A stretch of DNA of 64,000 nt, from contig CARTDZ010000001.1 of assembly GCA_949067325.1 (NCBI GenBank), positions 8,810 to 72,809 on the forward strand. The letters are read 5' to 3'. The notes under the pieces were generated by a model. The model was not told where the DNA came from. It saw only the letters and a list, made by a program, of their open reading frames with translations, and ran no database searches. Position numbers and translations under genes: made by a program. The stretch comes from an uncultured Eubacteriales bacterium. GTDB taxonomy: Bacteria; Bacillota; Clostridia; Christensenellales; UBA1242. Every line of letters begins with the position of its first letter. The first letter of the stretch is position 1. Of this stretch, positions 1 through 9,072 are shown piece after piece.

Positions 1-552
1 ATCAGCTTTTCTACTCAAATCAACCCTTGGCTCTGCTTCAATCTCTTTCGCTTTCATCTTGCGATACAAAAATCCGTTCAAAAAAGCACCAATAATGTGT
101 GACACGAAAATGATATATCCAGCGATAGCTCCATGCAGCATTCCAACTCCAACAGCGCCAATAATAAACATCGGGCCAGATGTCGAGCAAAAACTGCTCA
201 TTCTGAAAGCTTCACTTCGCGTTATCTTGCCGCTCAAATAAAGATCGGCAGTCATCTTTGCGCCAACAGGATAACCAGAAATGATACTCATAAAAAAAAC
301 ATAACTTGCAACAGCTGGTGCTTTAAAAAACTTTTGCATAGGCCTTGAAAAAATTTTGCTGGCCTTTTCAATTCCGCCAAGCTCAGACAAAATTTTGGTG
401 AAAAATATAAAGGGCAGAATAGCAGGCAAAACGTTAAAGGCCCAAGCAGATACGCCATTCAAAGTTTCTTTGATATAAACGTCAGGAAAAATCACCATGT
501 TTATAATGATGAATAGAATAAAAACAGTGAGAAAGGCCTTGTATTTTTTCAA
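1..552 (-). CDS. ylbJ: Sporulation membrane protein YlbJ (partial, runs off the window start)
   Basis: Reading the minus strand from a TTG at 552 gives 184 codons with no stop before the window edge, so the C-terminus is missing. The protein begins with a hydrophobic segment (residues 4-22) and carries the motifs SGYPVGAK and FCSTSGPMFIIGAVG, which are typical of the YlbJ branch of nucleoside-recognition (Gate) membrane proteins. YlbJ is a polytopic membrane protein needed for spore cortex formation in Bacillus; its transported substrate is unknown. A GGAG ribosome binding site lies 8-9 bases before the TTG. It is divergent from pta-ackA, and ylbJ next to pta is a common clostridial arrangement. 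Family assignment is firm; the exact function is not. Confidence 0.85.
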   Translation of the reverse strand, partial: MKKYKAFLTVFILFIIINMVIFPDVYIKETLNGVSAWAFNVLPAILPFIFFTKILSELGGIEKASKIFSRPMQKFFKAPAVASYVFFMSIISGYPVGAKMTADLYLSGKITRSEAFRMSSFCSTSGPMFIIGAVGVGMLHGAIAGYIIFVSHIIGAFLNGFLYRKMKAKEIEAEPRVDLSRKAD

Positions 553-569
553 AAATCACTCCAATATGT

Positions 570-599
570 TTGACAAAATATTCAAAGAAAAGTTATAAT
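570..599 (+). promoter_or_regulatory. Sigma-A type promoter for pta-ackA
   Basis: A perfect TTGACA (570-575) and TATAAT (594-599) are separated by 18 bp, 72 bp before the pta start, in the region between divergent ylbJ and pta. Confidence 0.75.
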
Positions 600-671
600 A
601 AAAATGTTTTTAAGAAAACAAAGTTTTCCTTAAAATTCTATGAAAAAATTTTTAATTTAAGAAGGTAATTT

Positions 672-1646
672 ATGAAAATAAATCAAATATATAAAAAGGC
701 AAAAGCCCTTCAAAAAACAATAGTTTTTCCAGAAGCAGCCTTTAGTGATAGAACGCAACAAGCAGTCAAAATAATAAAAAATAAAAAGCTCGCAAAGGTT
801 ATCCTCGTAGGAGATGAAAGCGCAATAATCTTGCGCGACAAAGAGTTTGCAAACTTTACAATTTATAACCCTCAAACCTTTGAGCATAAGGACATTTTGG
901 CTAAAACTCTTTATGAAAAAAGAAAGGCAAAAGGCATGACGCTCGAAGAAGCTCAAAAGCTAGTTCTTGATCCTTACTATTTCGCAACTCTTCTTGTTGA
1001 AGCAGGCTTCGCAGACGGTATGGTGGCAGGCGCTGAAGCTTCAACTGCAAACACAGTCAAGCCAGCTCTTCAAATTATAAAAGCCAAAAAGAAGGGCGGA
1101 GTGGTGTCTTCATGCTTCCTCGTTTACGGCAAAAACAAGTTTCTTAAAGACAAAAACCTTGTCATCGCTGACTGCGGCGTGCTTCCAAATCCAAACGCTG
1201 ACGAGCTTGCCCAAATCGCTTACGACGCCACTATGACTTATCAAAGTCTCGGCCTCAAAAATCCAAAAGTGGCATTCCTTTCATACTCAACGCACGGTAG
1301 CGCAAACGGCGAAGTTATCGAAAAAGTGCGCGAAGCGTATAAAATTTTCAAAAAAACAGGAATTTGCTGCGATGGCGAAATCCAGTTTGACGCAGCTATG
1401 GTTAAACGCGTGGCTGATCAAAAATGTCCAGACAGCCCACTTGAAGGCGACGCAAATATTCTCATCTTTCCAGATTTGAATGCAGGCAATATTTGCTATA
1501 AAACAATTCAATACATCGGCGGACTTAACGCAATCGGCCCAATCTTGCAGGGGCTAAACAAGCCAGTAAATGATCTTTCAAGAGGTTGCAGCGTTGAAGA
1601 CATTGTGACAATCACTGCAGTGACCGCATTGCAAGCTCAACAATAA
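672..1646 (+). CDS. pta: Phosphate acetyltransferase
   Basis: This 324-residue protein matches the short, single-domain Pta of Firmicutes (about 325-335 residues). It interconverts acetyl-CoA and acetyl phosphate. Conserved Pta blocks include VFPEA near the N-terminus, GMVAGAEAST around residue 117, and a C-terminal GPILQGLNKPVNDLSRG segment. The start ATG at 672 has an AAGGT ribosome binding site. ackA follows 27 bp downstream, so the two enzymes form the usual acetate/ATP fermentation module, consistent with an anaerobic fermenter (inferred). Confidence 0.95.
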   Translation: MKINQIYKKAKALQKTIVFPEAAFSDRTQQAVKIIKNKKLAKVILVGDESAIILRDKEFANFTIYNPQTFEHKDILAKTLYEKRKAKGMTLEEAQKLVLDPYYFATLLVEAGFADGMVAGAEASTANTVKPALQIIKAKKKGGVVSSCFLVYGKNKFLKDKNLVIADCGVLPNPNADELAQIAYDATMTYQSLGLKNPKVAFLSYSTHGSANGEVIEKVREAYKIFKKTGICCDGEIQFDAAMVKRVADQKCPDSPLEGDANILIFPDLNAGNICYKTIQYIGGLNAIGPILQGLNKPVNDLSRGCSVEDIVTITAVTALQAQQ

Positions 1647-1673
1647 CATAGAAAAAATTTTAGGAGGAATAGT

Positions 1674-2918
1674 ATGAAAAAGAAAAAGGAAATCGAAGTT
1701 AAAGAAGAAAAAAGCATGAAGATTTTGGTTATCAATGCAGGCAGTTCTTCACTTAAATATCAACTTTTTGATATGAACGGCGAAAAGGTTGTCGCAAAAG
1801 GCAACTGCGAAAAAATAGGCCTCGAAGGCTCTTTCTTAAGCTACAAAACAGAAAAAGCAAACAAAAAAGTGGAAGTAAATATGAAAGACCATACTGCAGC
1901 ACTCAAAGCAGTATTAAAGCTTCTTACTGACAAAAACGACGGCGTGCTTTCTTCTCTTGAAGAAATCTCAGCAGTAGGTCATAGAGTAGTGCAAGGCGGC
2001 TGGATCTTTGACAAATCAGTAGTGGTTGACGACAAAGTTCTCAAGGACCTTCAAACACTTAGCGACCTTTCACCACTCCATGCGTCAGCAAACCTTGCAG
2101 GTATCAAAGGCTGCCGCAAAGTAATGCCAAATGTACCTCATGTGCTTGTGTTTGACACCTCTTTCCACGCTTCTATGCCAGAAAAAGCTTTCATGTATGC
2201 TATCAAATATGAAGATTATGAAAAATACCACGTTCGCAAATATGGCTTTCATGGCACAAGCCACCGCTTCGTAACAGGCGAAACAGCAAAACTTCTTGGC
2301 AAAAAACCAGAAGATGTCAACCTCATCGTACTCCACCTTGGCAATGGCTCTTCAATCACAGCTGTTCAAAACGGCAAAAGTGTTGATACAACTATGGGTC
2401 TTACGCCACTTGAGGGCTTGATGATGGGAACTCGCTCTGGCGACCTCGACCCAACGGTTGTGACATACCTTGCAAACAAGAAAAAAATGACCGCTGACGA
2501 AGTTTTAAATTACCTCAACAAAGAAAGTGGCATCTACGGCATAAGCGGAGTTTCAAGCGATATGCGTGAGGTCAATGCTGAAATTGCAAAGGGCAACAAA
2601 CGTGCCAGACTTGCTCTTGATATGCTCATCTATAGAGTAAGAAAATATGTCGGTGCATATATGTTCGCTCTCGGCAGGGTGGACGCTATTGTCTTCACTG
2701 GCGGCCTTGGAGAAAACCAAGAGGATCTTCGCGAAGGTGTTCTAGACGGCCTAGAAAGCTATGGTATTGTGATCGACAAGAAAAAGAATCTTACTCTTCC
2801 ACGCGGAACAGTAGAACAAATCAGCACAAAAAAATCAAAAGTAAAAGTTTTCAGAGTTCCAACTGATGAAGAACTTTTGATCGCAAGAGACACAAAAGAA
2901 TTGGTTTTAAAAAAATAG
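1674..2918 (+). CDS. ackA: Acetate kinase
   Basis: The protein has 414 residues. The acetate kinase hallmark NAGSSSLKYQLF appears near the N-terminus, followed by VGHRVVQGG, FDTSFHASMP, KYGFHGTSHRFV and the nucleotide-binding FTGGLGEN. It converts acetyl phosphate plus ADP to acetate plus ATP, downstream of Pta. Acetate kinases usually start at MKILVINAGSSS, which here is residue 15 (ATG at 1716). The upstream ATG at 1674 has an excellent AGGAGG site 5-6 bases away, while 1716 has only a weak one, so I chose the longer form with a charged 14-residue extension (MKKKKEIEVKEEKS). Confidence 0.95.
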   Translation: MKKKKEIEVKEEKSMKILVINAGSSSLKYQLFDMNGEKVVAKGNCEKIGLEGSFLSYKTEKANKKVEVNMKDHTAALKAVLKLLTDKNDGVLSSLEEISAVGHRVVQGGWIFDKSVVVDDKVLKDLQTLSDLSPLHASANLAGIKGCRKVMPNVPHVLVFDTSFHASMPEKAFMYAIKYEDYEKYHVRKYGFHGTSHRFVTGETAKLLGKKPEDVNLIVLHLGNGSSITAVQNGKSVDTTMGLTPLEGLMMGTRSGDLDPTVVTYLANKKKMTADEVLNYLNKESGIYGISGVSSDMREVNAEIAKGNKRARLALDMLIYRVRKYVGAYMFALGRVDAIVFTGGLGENQEDLREGVLDGLESYGIVIDKKKNLTLPRGTVEQISTKKSKVKVFRVPTDEELLIARDTKELVLKK

Positions 2919-2928
2919 TCAAAAACAC

Positions 2929-2958
2929 TTGACAAAAGCCTATAAAAACCATTATACT
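2929..2958 (+). promoter_or_regulatory. Promoter for rpmF
   Basis: TTGACA (2929-2934), an 18-bp spacer and TATACT (2953-2958) sit between the ackA stop and the rpmF ribosome binding site, indicating independent transcription of rpmF. Confidence 0.7.
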
Positions 2959-2991
2959 TAAAAAGCAAGAATTTAAAGGAGGAAGACGAAA

Positions 2992-3183
2992 ATGGCAGTT
3001 CCAAAGGGGAAAGTTTCAAAAGCAAGAAGAAATTCAAGAAATTCAGCAAACTTTAAGGCAACAGCTCCAACACTTGTTGAATGTCCAAAATGTCACGAAA
3101 TGAAAAAGCCTCACACAGTTTGTGCTAAATGTGGCACTTACAAAGGCCAAACAGTGATTGAAAAAGAAAAAGCAGCAAAATAA
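2992..3183 (+). CDS. rpmF: 50S ribosomal protein L32
   Basis: This 63-residue basic protein begins MAVPKGKVSKARRNSR, the L32 signature, and has two Cys-x-x-Cys pairs (CPKC and CAKC) forming the zinc-ribbon form of L32. The AAAGGAGGA ribosome binding site fixes the start. The DUF177 (yceD) gene that often precedes rpmF in Firmicutes is not present between ackA and rpmF, where only about 70 bp remain. An intrinsic terminator follows. Confidence 0.95.
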   Translation: MAVPKGKVSKARRNSRNSANFKATAPTLVECPKCHEMKKPHTVCAKCGTYKGQTVIEKEKAAK

Positions 3184-3249
3184 GCAAAAATATTTAGAAA
3201 TTTGTTTCTCGTTGTTTGCAAAATATTTGCGACAATTTTCGCAAAAATC

Positions 3250-3280
3250 AAGCTTTCACACAATTTGTGAAGGCTTTTTT
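3250..3280 (+). terminator. Intrinsic terminator after rpmF
   Basis: AAGC-TTTCACA pairs with TGTGAA-GGCTT around a CAATT loop and is followed by a run of T residues ending at 3280. Confidence 0.8.
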
Positions 3281-3301
3281 AGTGCAATTTTTTGCATACT
3301 A

Positions 3302-3355
3302 GCCAAATATGTAGTGGTATGTCTGACATAATAGATACAAGATGTAGTATTTGGC
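3302..3355. repeat. Nested inverted repeat upstream of plsX
   Basis: The 360-bp gap between rpmF and plsX holds a perfect 8-bp inverted repeat, GCCAAATA (3302-3309) and TATTTGGC (3348-3355), enclosing a 13-bp palindrome TATGTCTGACATA (3318-3330). It could be an operator or an RNA structure in the plsX leader. It does not resemble the FapR operator known from plsX genes of other Firmicutes. A weak promoter (TTGTAT 3394-3399, 17 bp, TATTAT 3417-3422) follows. Nothing else is recognisable in the gap. Confidence 0.4.
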
Positions 3356-3543
3356 ATCAAAACTCATTTTTTTAGTGAAAAGGCGAAAATCCTTTGTATT
3401 TTAAAGCTAAATTTGCTATTATATAAATATAAAAATTGATATACCAAATACAAAAGGTGGATTGATTTTTTACACAAAAGATTTTTGAAAATTTGACTTC
3501 ATAAAAAAATAATAAAAAATTGGAGTAAGACTGGGAGTAAGAA

Positions 3544-4644
3544 ATGAAAATAGTAGTTGACGCTTTTGGAGGGGATAACGCTCCACTTGAAATAGTTGAA
3601 GGTTGCCTTATGGCACTAGACAAGCACAAAGACCTTGAACTTGTTTTGTGTGGTGACGAAGGCAAGATAAATGAAATATTGAAAGACAAAAAAGGTTGGC
3701 AGGGACGAATTGAGATTTCTCATGCAAGCGACGTTATTTCAAATAGCGATCACCCAACAGAGGCAATCAGAAAGAAAAAAGACAGTTCTCTTGTTCGAGC
3801 TTTTGACATTTTGAAAGATCGCGAAGATGTCATTGGTCTTGTCAGTGCTGGCAGCACAGGAGCTGTGCTTGCTGGTGCAATTATGAAAATCGGCCGCATA
3901 AAAGGTATTTCACGTCCAGCTCTAGCACCAATTCTTCCAACAAAAAAGGAGAGCGACGTCATCATAATCGACAGTGGCGCAAATGTCGACTGCAAACCTA
4001 TCAATCTCCTTCACTTTGCGCTTATGGGTTCGTCTTATTATTCAATCATTTACAACAAACCATCGCCACGCGTAGCCCTTCTCAACAATGGCTCTGAAGA
4101 AGGCAAGGGCAATGAGCTTGCAAAGGAAAGTTTTTCTCTTCTCAAATCAGCACCAATAAACTTTATCGGCAACAAGGAAGGCGGTGACTTCATGAGCGGC
4201 GATGTTGACGTTATGGTGGCTGACGGATTTGCAGGAAATGCTCTCCTAAAAGGCACTGAAGGCGCTGTGGGCGCAGTCGTTTCAATCCTCAAAAAAAGCA
4301 TAAAATCACATTTCCTCAGCATGCTTGGCGCTATCTTTATGAAGAAAACGCTTAAAGAACTTAAAAACCGCATTGATATTTTAAGCAAACATGGTGGCAG
4401 TCCACTTCTTGGCTGCAAAAAACTGGTGGTGAAAAATCATGGCTCATGCAAGAGATTAAATATAGCCTCTTCCATCGACCAAACAATTCTGCTTCACCAA
4501 AAACAACTCAACAAAAAAATTGAAGAAGCTTTAAGCACTCTTTCTTCAAGTGAAGAGGAAGGCACAAACAATGCAATCGCTTCTCAAAAAACACAAAACA
4601 TGGCAAAAAAAAGTGACAACAAAGAGAGTGCAAGAGGGGAATAA
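3544..4644 (+). CDS. plsX: Phosphate acyltransferase PlsX
   Basis: The protein has 366 residues and begins MKIVVDAFGGDNAP, the PlsX glycine-rich N-terminal signature. SAGSTGAVLAGA and DSGANVDCKP are further PlsX blocks. PlsX makes acyl-phosphate from acyl-ACP for phospholipid synthesis with PlsY. About 30 C-terminal residues after LSSSEEEG look like a low-complexity extension. The start ATG follows GGGAG. rnc begins 2 bp after the stop. The acpP gene usually found between plsX and rnc is absent here. Confidence 0.95.
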   Translation: MKIVVDAFGGDNAPLEIVEGCLMALDKHKDLELVLCGDEGKINEILKDKKGWQGRIEISHASDVISNSDHPTEAIRKKKDSSLVRAFDILKDREDVIGLVSAGSTGAVLAGAIMKIGRIKGISRPALAPILPTKKESDVIIIDSGANVDCKPINLLHFALMGSSYYSIIYNKPSPRVALLNNGSEEGKGNELAKESFSLLKSAPINFIGNKEGGDFMSGDVDVMVADGFAGNALLKGTEGAVGAVVSILKKSIKSHFLSMLGAIFMKKTLKELKNRIDILSKHGGSPLLGCKKLVVKNHGSCKRLNIASSIDQTILLHQKQLNKKIEEALSTLSSSEEEGTNNAIASQKTQNMAKKSDNKESARGE

Positions 4645-4646
4645 CT

Positions 4647-5300
4647 ATGAACAAATCCAAAAACAATCCTTCTCTTGCAAATGCTCTTGGCTATGAATTC
4701 AAAAACAAAGATCTTCTTTCTCGTGCTTTGACGCATTCTTCATTTTCAAAAGAAAATTATGAACGACTTGAATTTCTCGGCGACGGCATACTTGACTTCA
4801 TAGTCGGCGATTACCTTTTCAGACAATCGCAGCAAGATGAAGGACAGCTTACCGTTTTAAGAAGCCATTTCGTTTCTGAAAACAATCTTTGCAAGATTTT
4901 TGACAGCCTTCAAATTGAAAAGTTTGTTATCACAGGCAAAAGTTATCAAGGCAGTTTGTCAAAGGCTATCAAAGCTGACATAGTTGAAGCAATTATCGCA
5001 GCTATTTATCTCGATGGCGAAAATGAAGGCCTAAAAAATGCTACAAAATTTGTAAAAAACCATTTTGCTCTTGAAACTTTTTCAAACATAGTCGATGACA
5101 ATTATAAGTCGCGTCTGCAAGAGCTTGTTCAGGCAGGGTTTAAGTGCAAAATGCAGTACGTAACAGAAAAAACAGATTTCGGTTTTAAATCAACTTTCTT
5201 TATGGACGAAGACGCAATCGAAAGTGGCGAGGGTCAAAGCAAAATCGAGGCAGAGCAGCAGGCTGCAAAAAAATCAATTCAAAAACTGTTTAAAGTATAA
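4647..5300 (+). CDS. rnc: Ribonuclease III
   Basis: The protein has 217 residues. The RNase III signature ERLEFLGDGILDF (residues 39-51) contains the catalytic carboxylates; the usual Ser after GD is Gly here. A second acidic helix, ADIVEAIIAAIYLDGE, follows. The C-terminal double-stranded RNA-binding domain runs from about residue 150 (KSRLQELVQ) to the end, with the GEGQSKIEAEQQAAKK helix. It cleaves double-stranded rRNA and mRNA precursors. The start has GAGGGG 8-9 bases upstream, and the gene is tightly linked to plsX and smc. Confidence 0.95.
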   Translation: MNKSKNNPSLANALGYEFKNKDLLSRALTHSSFSKENYERLEFLGDGILDFIVGDYLFRQSQQDEGQLTVLRSHFVSENNLCKIFDSLQIEKFVITGKSYQGSLSKAIKADIVEAIIAAIYLDGENEGLKNATKFVKNHFALETFSNIVDDNYKSRLQELVQAGFKCKMQYVTEKTDFGFKSTFFMDEDAIESGEGQSKIEAEQQAAKKSIQKLFKV

Positions 5301-5352
5301 AAAGTCAATTTTTTTAAAATAACACACAAAGAAGAAATTAATAGAGGTAAAT

Positions 5353-8300
5353 ATGATATTCAAAAAAATAGAAATGGTGGGTTTTAAATCTTTCGCAGAC
5401 AGAACTGTGATTGATTTTGACAACAATTTTACAGCAATTGTTGGGCCAAACGGCTGCGGCAAAAGCAATGTCTCAGACGCAATACGTTGGGTGCTCGGCG
5501 AGCAAAGTCCAAAATCGCTGCGTGGCTCTTCTATGCAAGACGTCATCTTCAACGGAACAGAAAAACGAAAAAGTCTTTCTTACTGCGAAGTGACTTTGAC
5601 TTTTGACAACACAACTCGCTTCTTCAATTTTGATTATGACGAACTTGCTATCACAAGAAAGCTTTATCGCTCAGGCGAAAGCGAGTATCTTATCAACCGC
5701 AACACCTGCCATCTTCGTGATATCACAAACCTTCTGTATAATAGCGGTCTCGGCAAAAATGGTTATTCGGTTGTAGGGCAGGGCAAGGTCACTGAAATCG
5801 TGGATTCCAAGCCAGAAGACCGTCGTGCAATGTTTGAAGACGCGGCAGGCATTGCCAAATACAAAAAAGACAAGGTTGATGCTGAACGCAAGCTCGAGCG
5901 CACTCGCGACAACCTTACACGAATAAAAGATATACTTTCAGAAATAGAAAGACAAATGGGGCCTCTCAAAAAGCAAGCAGAAAACGCAAAAAAATATCTT
6001 GAATATAAAGGCCAGCTTAAAGACCTTGAAATAAATGCCTACATATATCAATATGAAAACGCAAACAATGTCAAAAATCAGATAGGCGTAAGACTTAAGG
6101 CGGTAGAGGAAGAACTTGCTCTTCGTGAACAAGACTTCAAAAAAACAAGCGACGAATATGATAAAAATATGCTCGACCTATCAAACTTTGACAAGCTTCT
6201 TGCAAGCATAAACGATCAAATACTTTCGCTTACCGTTTCGCTTGAAAAGCAAGAAGGTGAAACAAAAATCGCACGCGAACGAATTAATTTCACCCTAAAA
6301 GAAAACGACAGGCTCAATCTTGACCACACAAACGCTCAGACAGCTCTTTCTGCTTGCCAAAAAGAACAACTTGCAAAGGAAGGCGAACTTTCATCTCTGA
6401 CAGAAGCACTTGACACACTTGAAAAATCTTTTACAGAACTTTCTGACGCTTACTCAGCCCTTGCAAACGATCTGTCTTTAAGCGAAAATGAAGCGGGTGC
6501 TTCACAACAAAAGATCATCGAAACTTTAGGCTCGCTTTCAGACATAAAAAGCAGTGTTTCAAGACTGTCGGCTGAACGCGATCTGCTTTCTGGCAATCTT
6601 TCAAACCTTGAAATTGACCAAAAAAATCTTAAATTAAAGGTTGAAGAATGTCAAAAAGACATAGATGAAACAACACAAAGTGTAAAAGCGCAAGAAGAGG
6701 AAATTCTTGAACTTAAAAACCAAAACCAAAGCCTTTCAAGCAAGGTTTATCTTGACGAGCGTCGCCTTAAAGAAATTGAAACACAAAAAGCCAATCTTAT
6801 CACTCAAATCAAGGTCTACGAAAACCGCAAAAAACTTCTTACTGACCTTCAAACAGATTATGAAGGCTATTCTTATGCAATCAAAAAAATCCTTAAAGAA
6901 GGTGAGCGCAACAATGCAATCGGCAAAAATATAGTCGGTGTTATTGCTTCGCTTATCAAAGTGCCTGAAAAGTTTGAAACTGCTATTGAAGTCGCTCTTG
7001 GCGGCGCTGTTCAAAATATTGTAACCTTTGATGAAGATGGCGCAAAAGAGCTTATAAAATTCCTCAAAGAAAACAGCTTCGGTCGTGCGACTTTCCTTCC
7101 AATAACCTCAATGAAACGTCGTGACCTCGATAGACGTGCAGTGGAAGGCAAGCAGGGCTGCTACGGCATTGCCAGCGACCTTGTAGACTATGACAAAAAA
7201 ATCGACAACGTGGTCAGCAATCTCCTTGGCAGCACGGTTATTGTGGACAACCTTTCAACAGCTGTAAACATGGCAAAACAGGGTGGATACGCTTATCGTA
7301 TTGTTACTCTAGATGGTGATATCGTCAACCCACAAGGCTCACTCACTGGCGGCAGCAAAAAGAATGAGGTGGCAAATCTCATGGGGCGTCAAAGAGAGAT
7401 CGAAACGCTTGGCGATGAGATTATCAAACTTACAGCCAAAGAAAACAACCTTGCAAAAGAACATCAAACAGGCCTTGAAGCTTTGTCAGAACAAAACAAA
7501 ACGCTAGCTGCTTTGCAAGAGAAATTAAATTCTAAAAATGTTGAACTTGCCAAAGATAAAGAAAAGCTTGAAAGGTTGAAAATCATACTTGAAGAACTTG
7601 AAGACAACCTAAAGGTCGCTTTAGATGAAGGCCAAACTGTTTCAAACAAGCTCAAGCTCATTGGCGACGAACTTTCTCGCTCTGAAAAGATAGAAAGCGC
7701 TTTGAGTGGCAATCGTGTTGACGCAGACGAGCTTATCAAAGAAAAACGCGAAAAGAATGAAAGGCTAAGAAAAGAAAGAGACAAACTTAGTGACAACATC
7801 ATGTCAGTAAAAGTTGAAATGGCTTCAACTCGCCAAAAAATCTCTTCTGTCAAACTTGAACTTGAACGTCTGGCAAATGAAAATGGTCGCCTAAGCTTGC
7901 TTATTGAAAATCTCAAAGAGCAAATCGCAAAAAATGATGAGTTTATAGCTGCCGCAGAAGATATGATCAAGTCAAAACTGGCTTCAGCTCCAACTTCTGC
8001 CAAAAAGCAAGAGCTTGAAAGTGCCGTGGCAAAGCGTAACCAAATTGACGCAAGCAAAGAGGGGATTTCTGCTGCGATTAAAGAGCTTGACGTACGCAAA
8101 TCACAGCTGATGGAAGATATTTCTCGCCTAAATGACCGCAAGTTTAGAGAAGAGATGAACTTATCAAAAGTTGATACAGAGCTTGAACAAATGCAAGAAC
8201 GCATTTATGAAGAATATTCGCTCATCTACTCAAGCTGTCTTGAATTTAGAAGACCGGATTTTGACATAGATGTCGCAATGCCAGAAATAAATCGTCTCAA

Positions 8301-8931
8301 AAAGGCAATAAATGCTCTTGGCTATGTCAATGTCAACGCTATTGAAGATTGCAAAGTGCTTTACGAACGTTATGAAGATATGAACAGTCAAGCCCAAGAC
8401 CTTGACAAAGCTCAAGAGGATCTTCTTAAAATCATAAAAGACCTTTCACAAATCATGGTTGAAAAGTTTAACAACGAGCTTGAACGCATAAACGAAAGCT
8501 TTAAGATTACATTTAGAGAACTCTTTGGTGGTGGAACAGCAAGACTTACTCTCAGCGACGAAGAAAATCCGCTCGAATCAGGCGTTGAAATCTTGGCACA
8601 GCCTCCAGGAAAGAAAATTCAGAACATGACCCTTTTGTCAGGTGGTGAAAAATCTTTGACAGCAATGGCTGTTATCTTCGCAATCCTTCGCATAAAACCA
8701 CTTCCATTCTGTCTTTTCGACGAAGTGGAAGCCGCACTCGACGACTCAAACGTTGAAATTATCGATAAGTATTTGACAAAACTTTGCACTGAAACGCAAT
8801 TTATTCTCATTACTCACAAAAAGCCTACCATGGAATACGCTCAATCTCTCTTTGGTGTAACAATGGAAGAAAAGGGTGTGTCAAAAATTGTATCGGTAAA
8901 ACTCGCTGACGCTATTAAAAATGCACAATAA
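5353..8931 (+). CDS. smc: Chromosome partition protein Smc
   Basis: The protein has 1192 residues, the expected length. Walker A is GPNGCGKS at residues 31-38; two long coiled coils flank a hinge around residues 500-670 (FLPITSMK, GGYAYRIVTLDGD, GSLTGGS). The ABC signature LLSGGEKSLTAMAV is near residue 1094 and Walker B, LFDEVEAALDD, near 1120. Smc is the ATPase of the Smc-ScpAB condensin that compacts and segregates chromosomes. The ATG at 5353 has GAGGT upstream. A 17-bp tandem duplication spans its stop codon. Confidence 0.97.
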   Translation: MIFKKIEMVGFKSFADRTVIDFDNNFTAIVGPNGCGKSNVSDAIRWVLGEQSPKSLRGSSMQDVIFNGTEKRKSLSYCEVTLTFDNTTRFFNFDYDELAITRKLYRSGESEYLINRNTCHLRDITNLLYNSGLGKNGYSVVGQGKVTEIVDSKPEDRRAMFEDAAGIAKYKKDKVDAERKLERTRDNLTRIKDILSEIERQMGPLKKQAENAKKYLEYKGQLKDLEINAYIYQYENANNVKNQIGVRLKAVEEELALREQDFKKTSDEYDKNMLDLSNFDKLLASINDQILSLTVSLEKQEGETKIARERINFTLKENDRLNLDHTNAQTALSACQKEQLAKEGELSSLTEALDTLEKSFTELSDAYSALANDLSLSENEAGASQQKIIETLGSLSDIKSSVSRLSAERDLLSGNLSNLEIDQKNLKLKVEECQKDIDETTQSVKAQEEEILELKNQNQSLSSKVYLDERRLKEIETQKANLITQIKVYENRKKLLTDLQTDYEGYSYAIKKILKEGERNNAIGKNIVGVIASLIKVPEKFETAIEVALGGAVQNIVTFDEDGAKELIKFLKENSFGRATFLPITSMKRRDLDRRAVEGKQGCYGIASDLVDYDKKIDNVVSNLLGSTVIVDNLSTAVNMAKQGGYAYRIVTLDGDIVNPQGSLTGGSKKNEVANLMGRQREIETLGDEIIKLTAKENNLAKEHQTGLEALSEQNKTLAALQEKLNSKNVELAKDKEKLERLKIILEELEDNLKVALDEGQTVSNKLKLIGDELSRSEKIESALSGNRVDADELIKEKREKNERLRKERDKLSDNIMSVKVEMASTRQKISSVKLELERLANENGRLSLLIENLKEQIAKNDEFIAAAEDMIKSKLASAPTSAKKQELESAVAKRNQIDASKEGISAAIKELDVRKSQLMEDISRLNDRKFREEMNLSKVDTELEQMQERIYEEYSLIYSSCLEFRRPDFDIDVAMPEINRLKKAINALGYVNVNAIEDCKVLYERYEDMNSQAQDLDKAQEDLLKIIKDLSQIMVEKFNNELERINESFKITFRELFGGGTARLTLSDEENPLESGVEILAQPPGKKIQNMTLLSGGEKSLTAMAVIFAILRIKPLPFCLFDEVEAALDDSNVEIIDKYLTKLCTETQFILITHKKPTMEYAQSLFGVTMEEKGVSKIVSVKLADAIKNAQ

Positions 8932-8947
8932 TTAAAAATGCACAATA
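8914..8947. repeat. 17-bp perfect tandem duplication across the smc stop codon
   Basis: The 17-mer starting ATTAAAAATGCAC occurs at 8914-8930 and again at 8931-8947 with no gap. The first copy encodes the last residues of Smc and supplies the T of the stop codon. It looks like a recent slippage duplication. The rest of the 141-bp gap to ftsY shows nothing recognisable. Confidence 0.8.
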
Positions 8948-9072
8948 ACAAAAAATCACAATAAAATATAAATCAAACAAATTAAAAAGGCAAACTTCAA
9001 AAATTGTATAACGCAAATATTAAAACTGAAATAGACAGCAAACAGCTCTAAAACCAAAAAAGGAATGAAATT

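Noticed and set aside
59..348. Two short plus-strand frames over the ylbJ region
   Set aside because: They oppose ylbJ, whose family motifs are clear on the minus strand.
3318..3334. Shared regulatory motif with 9988-9997 (GACATAATAG)
   Set aside because: A 10-base match is expected by chance in an AT-rich window of this size, and the two contexts differ.
7464..8204. A 246-codon serine-rich frame on the minus strand within smc
   Set aside because: Mirror of the Lys/Glu/Leu-rich coiled-coil codons of smc; no start signals and no recognisable domain.
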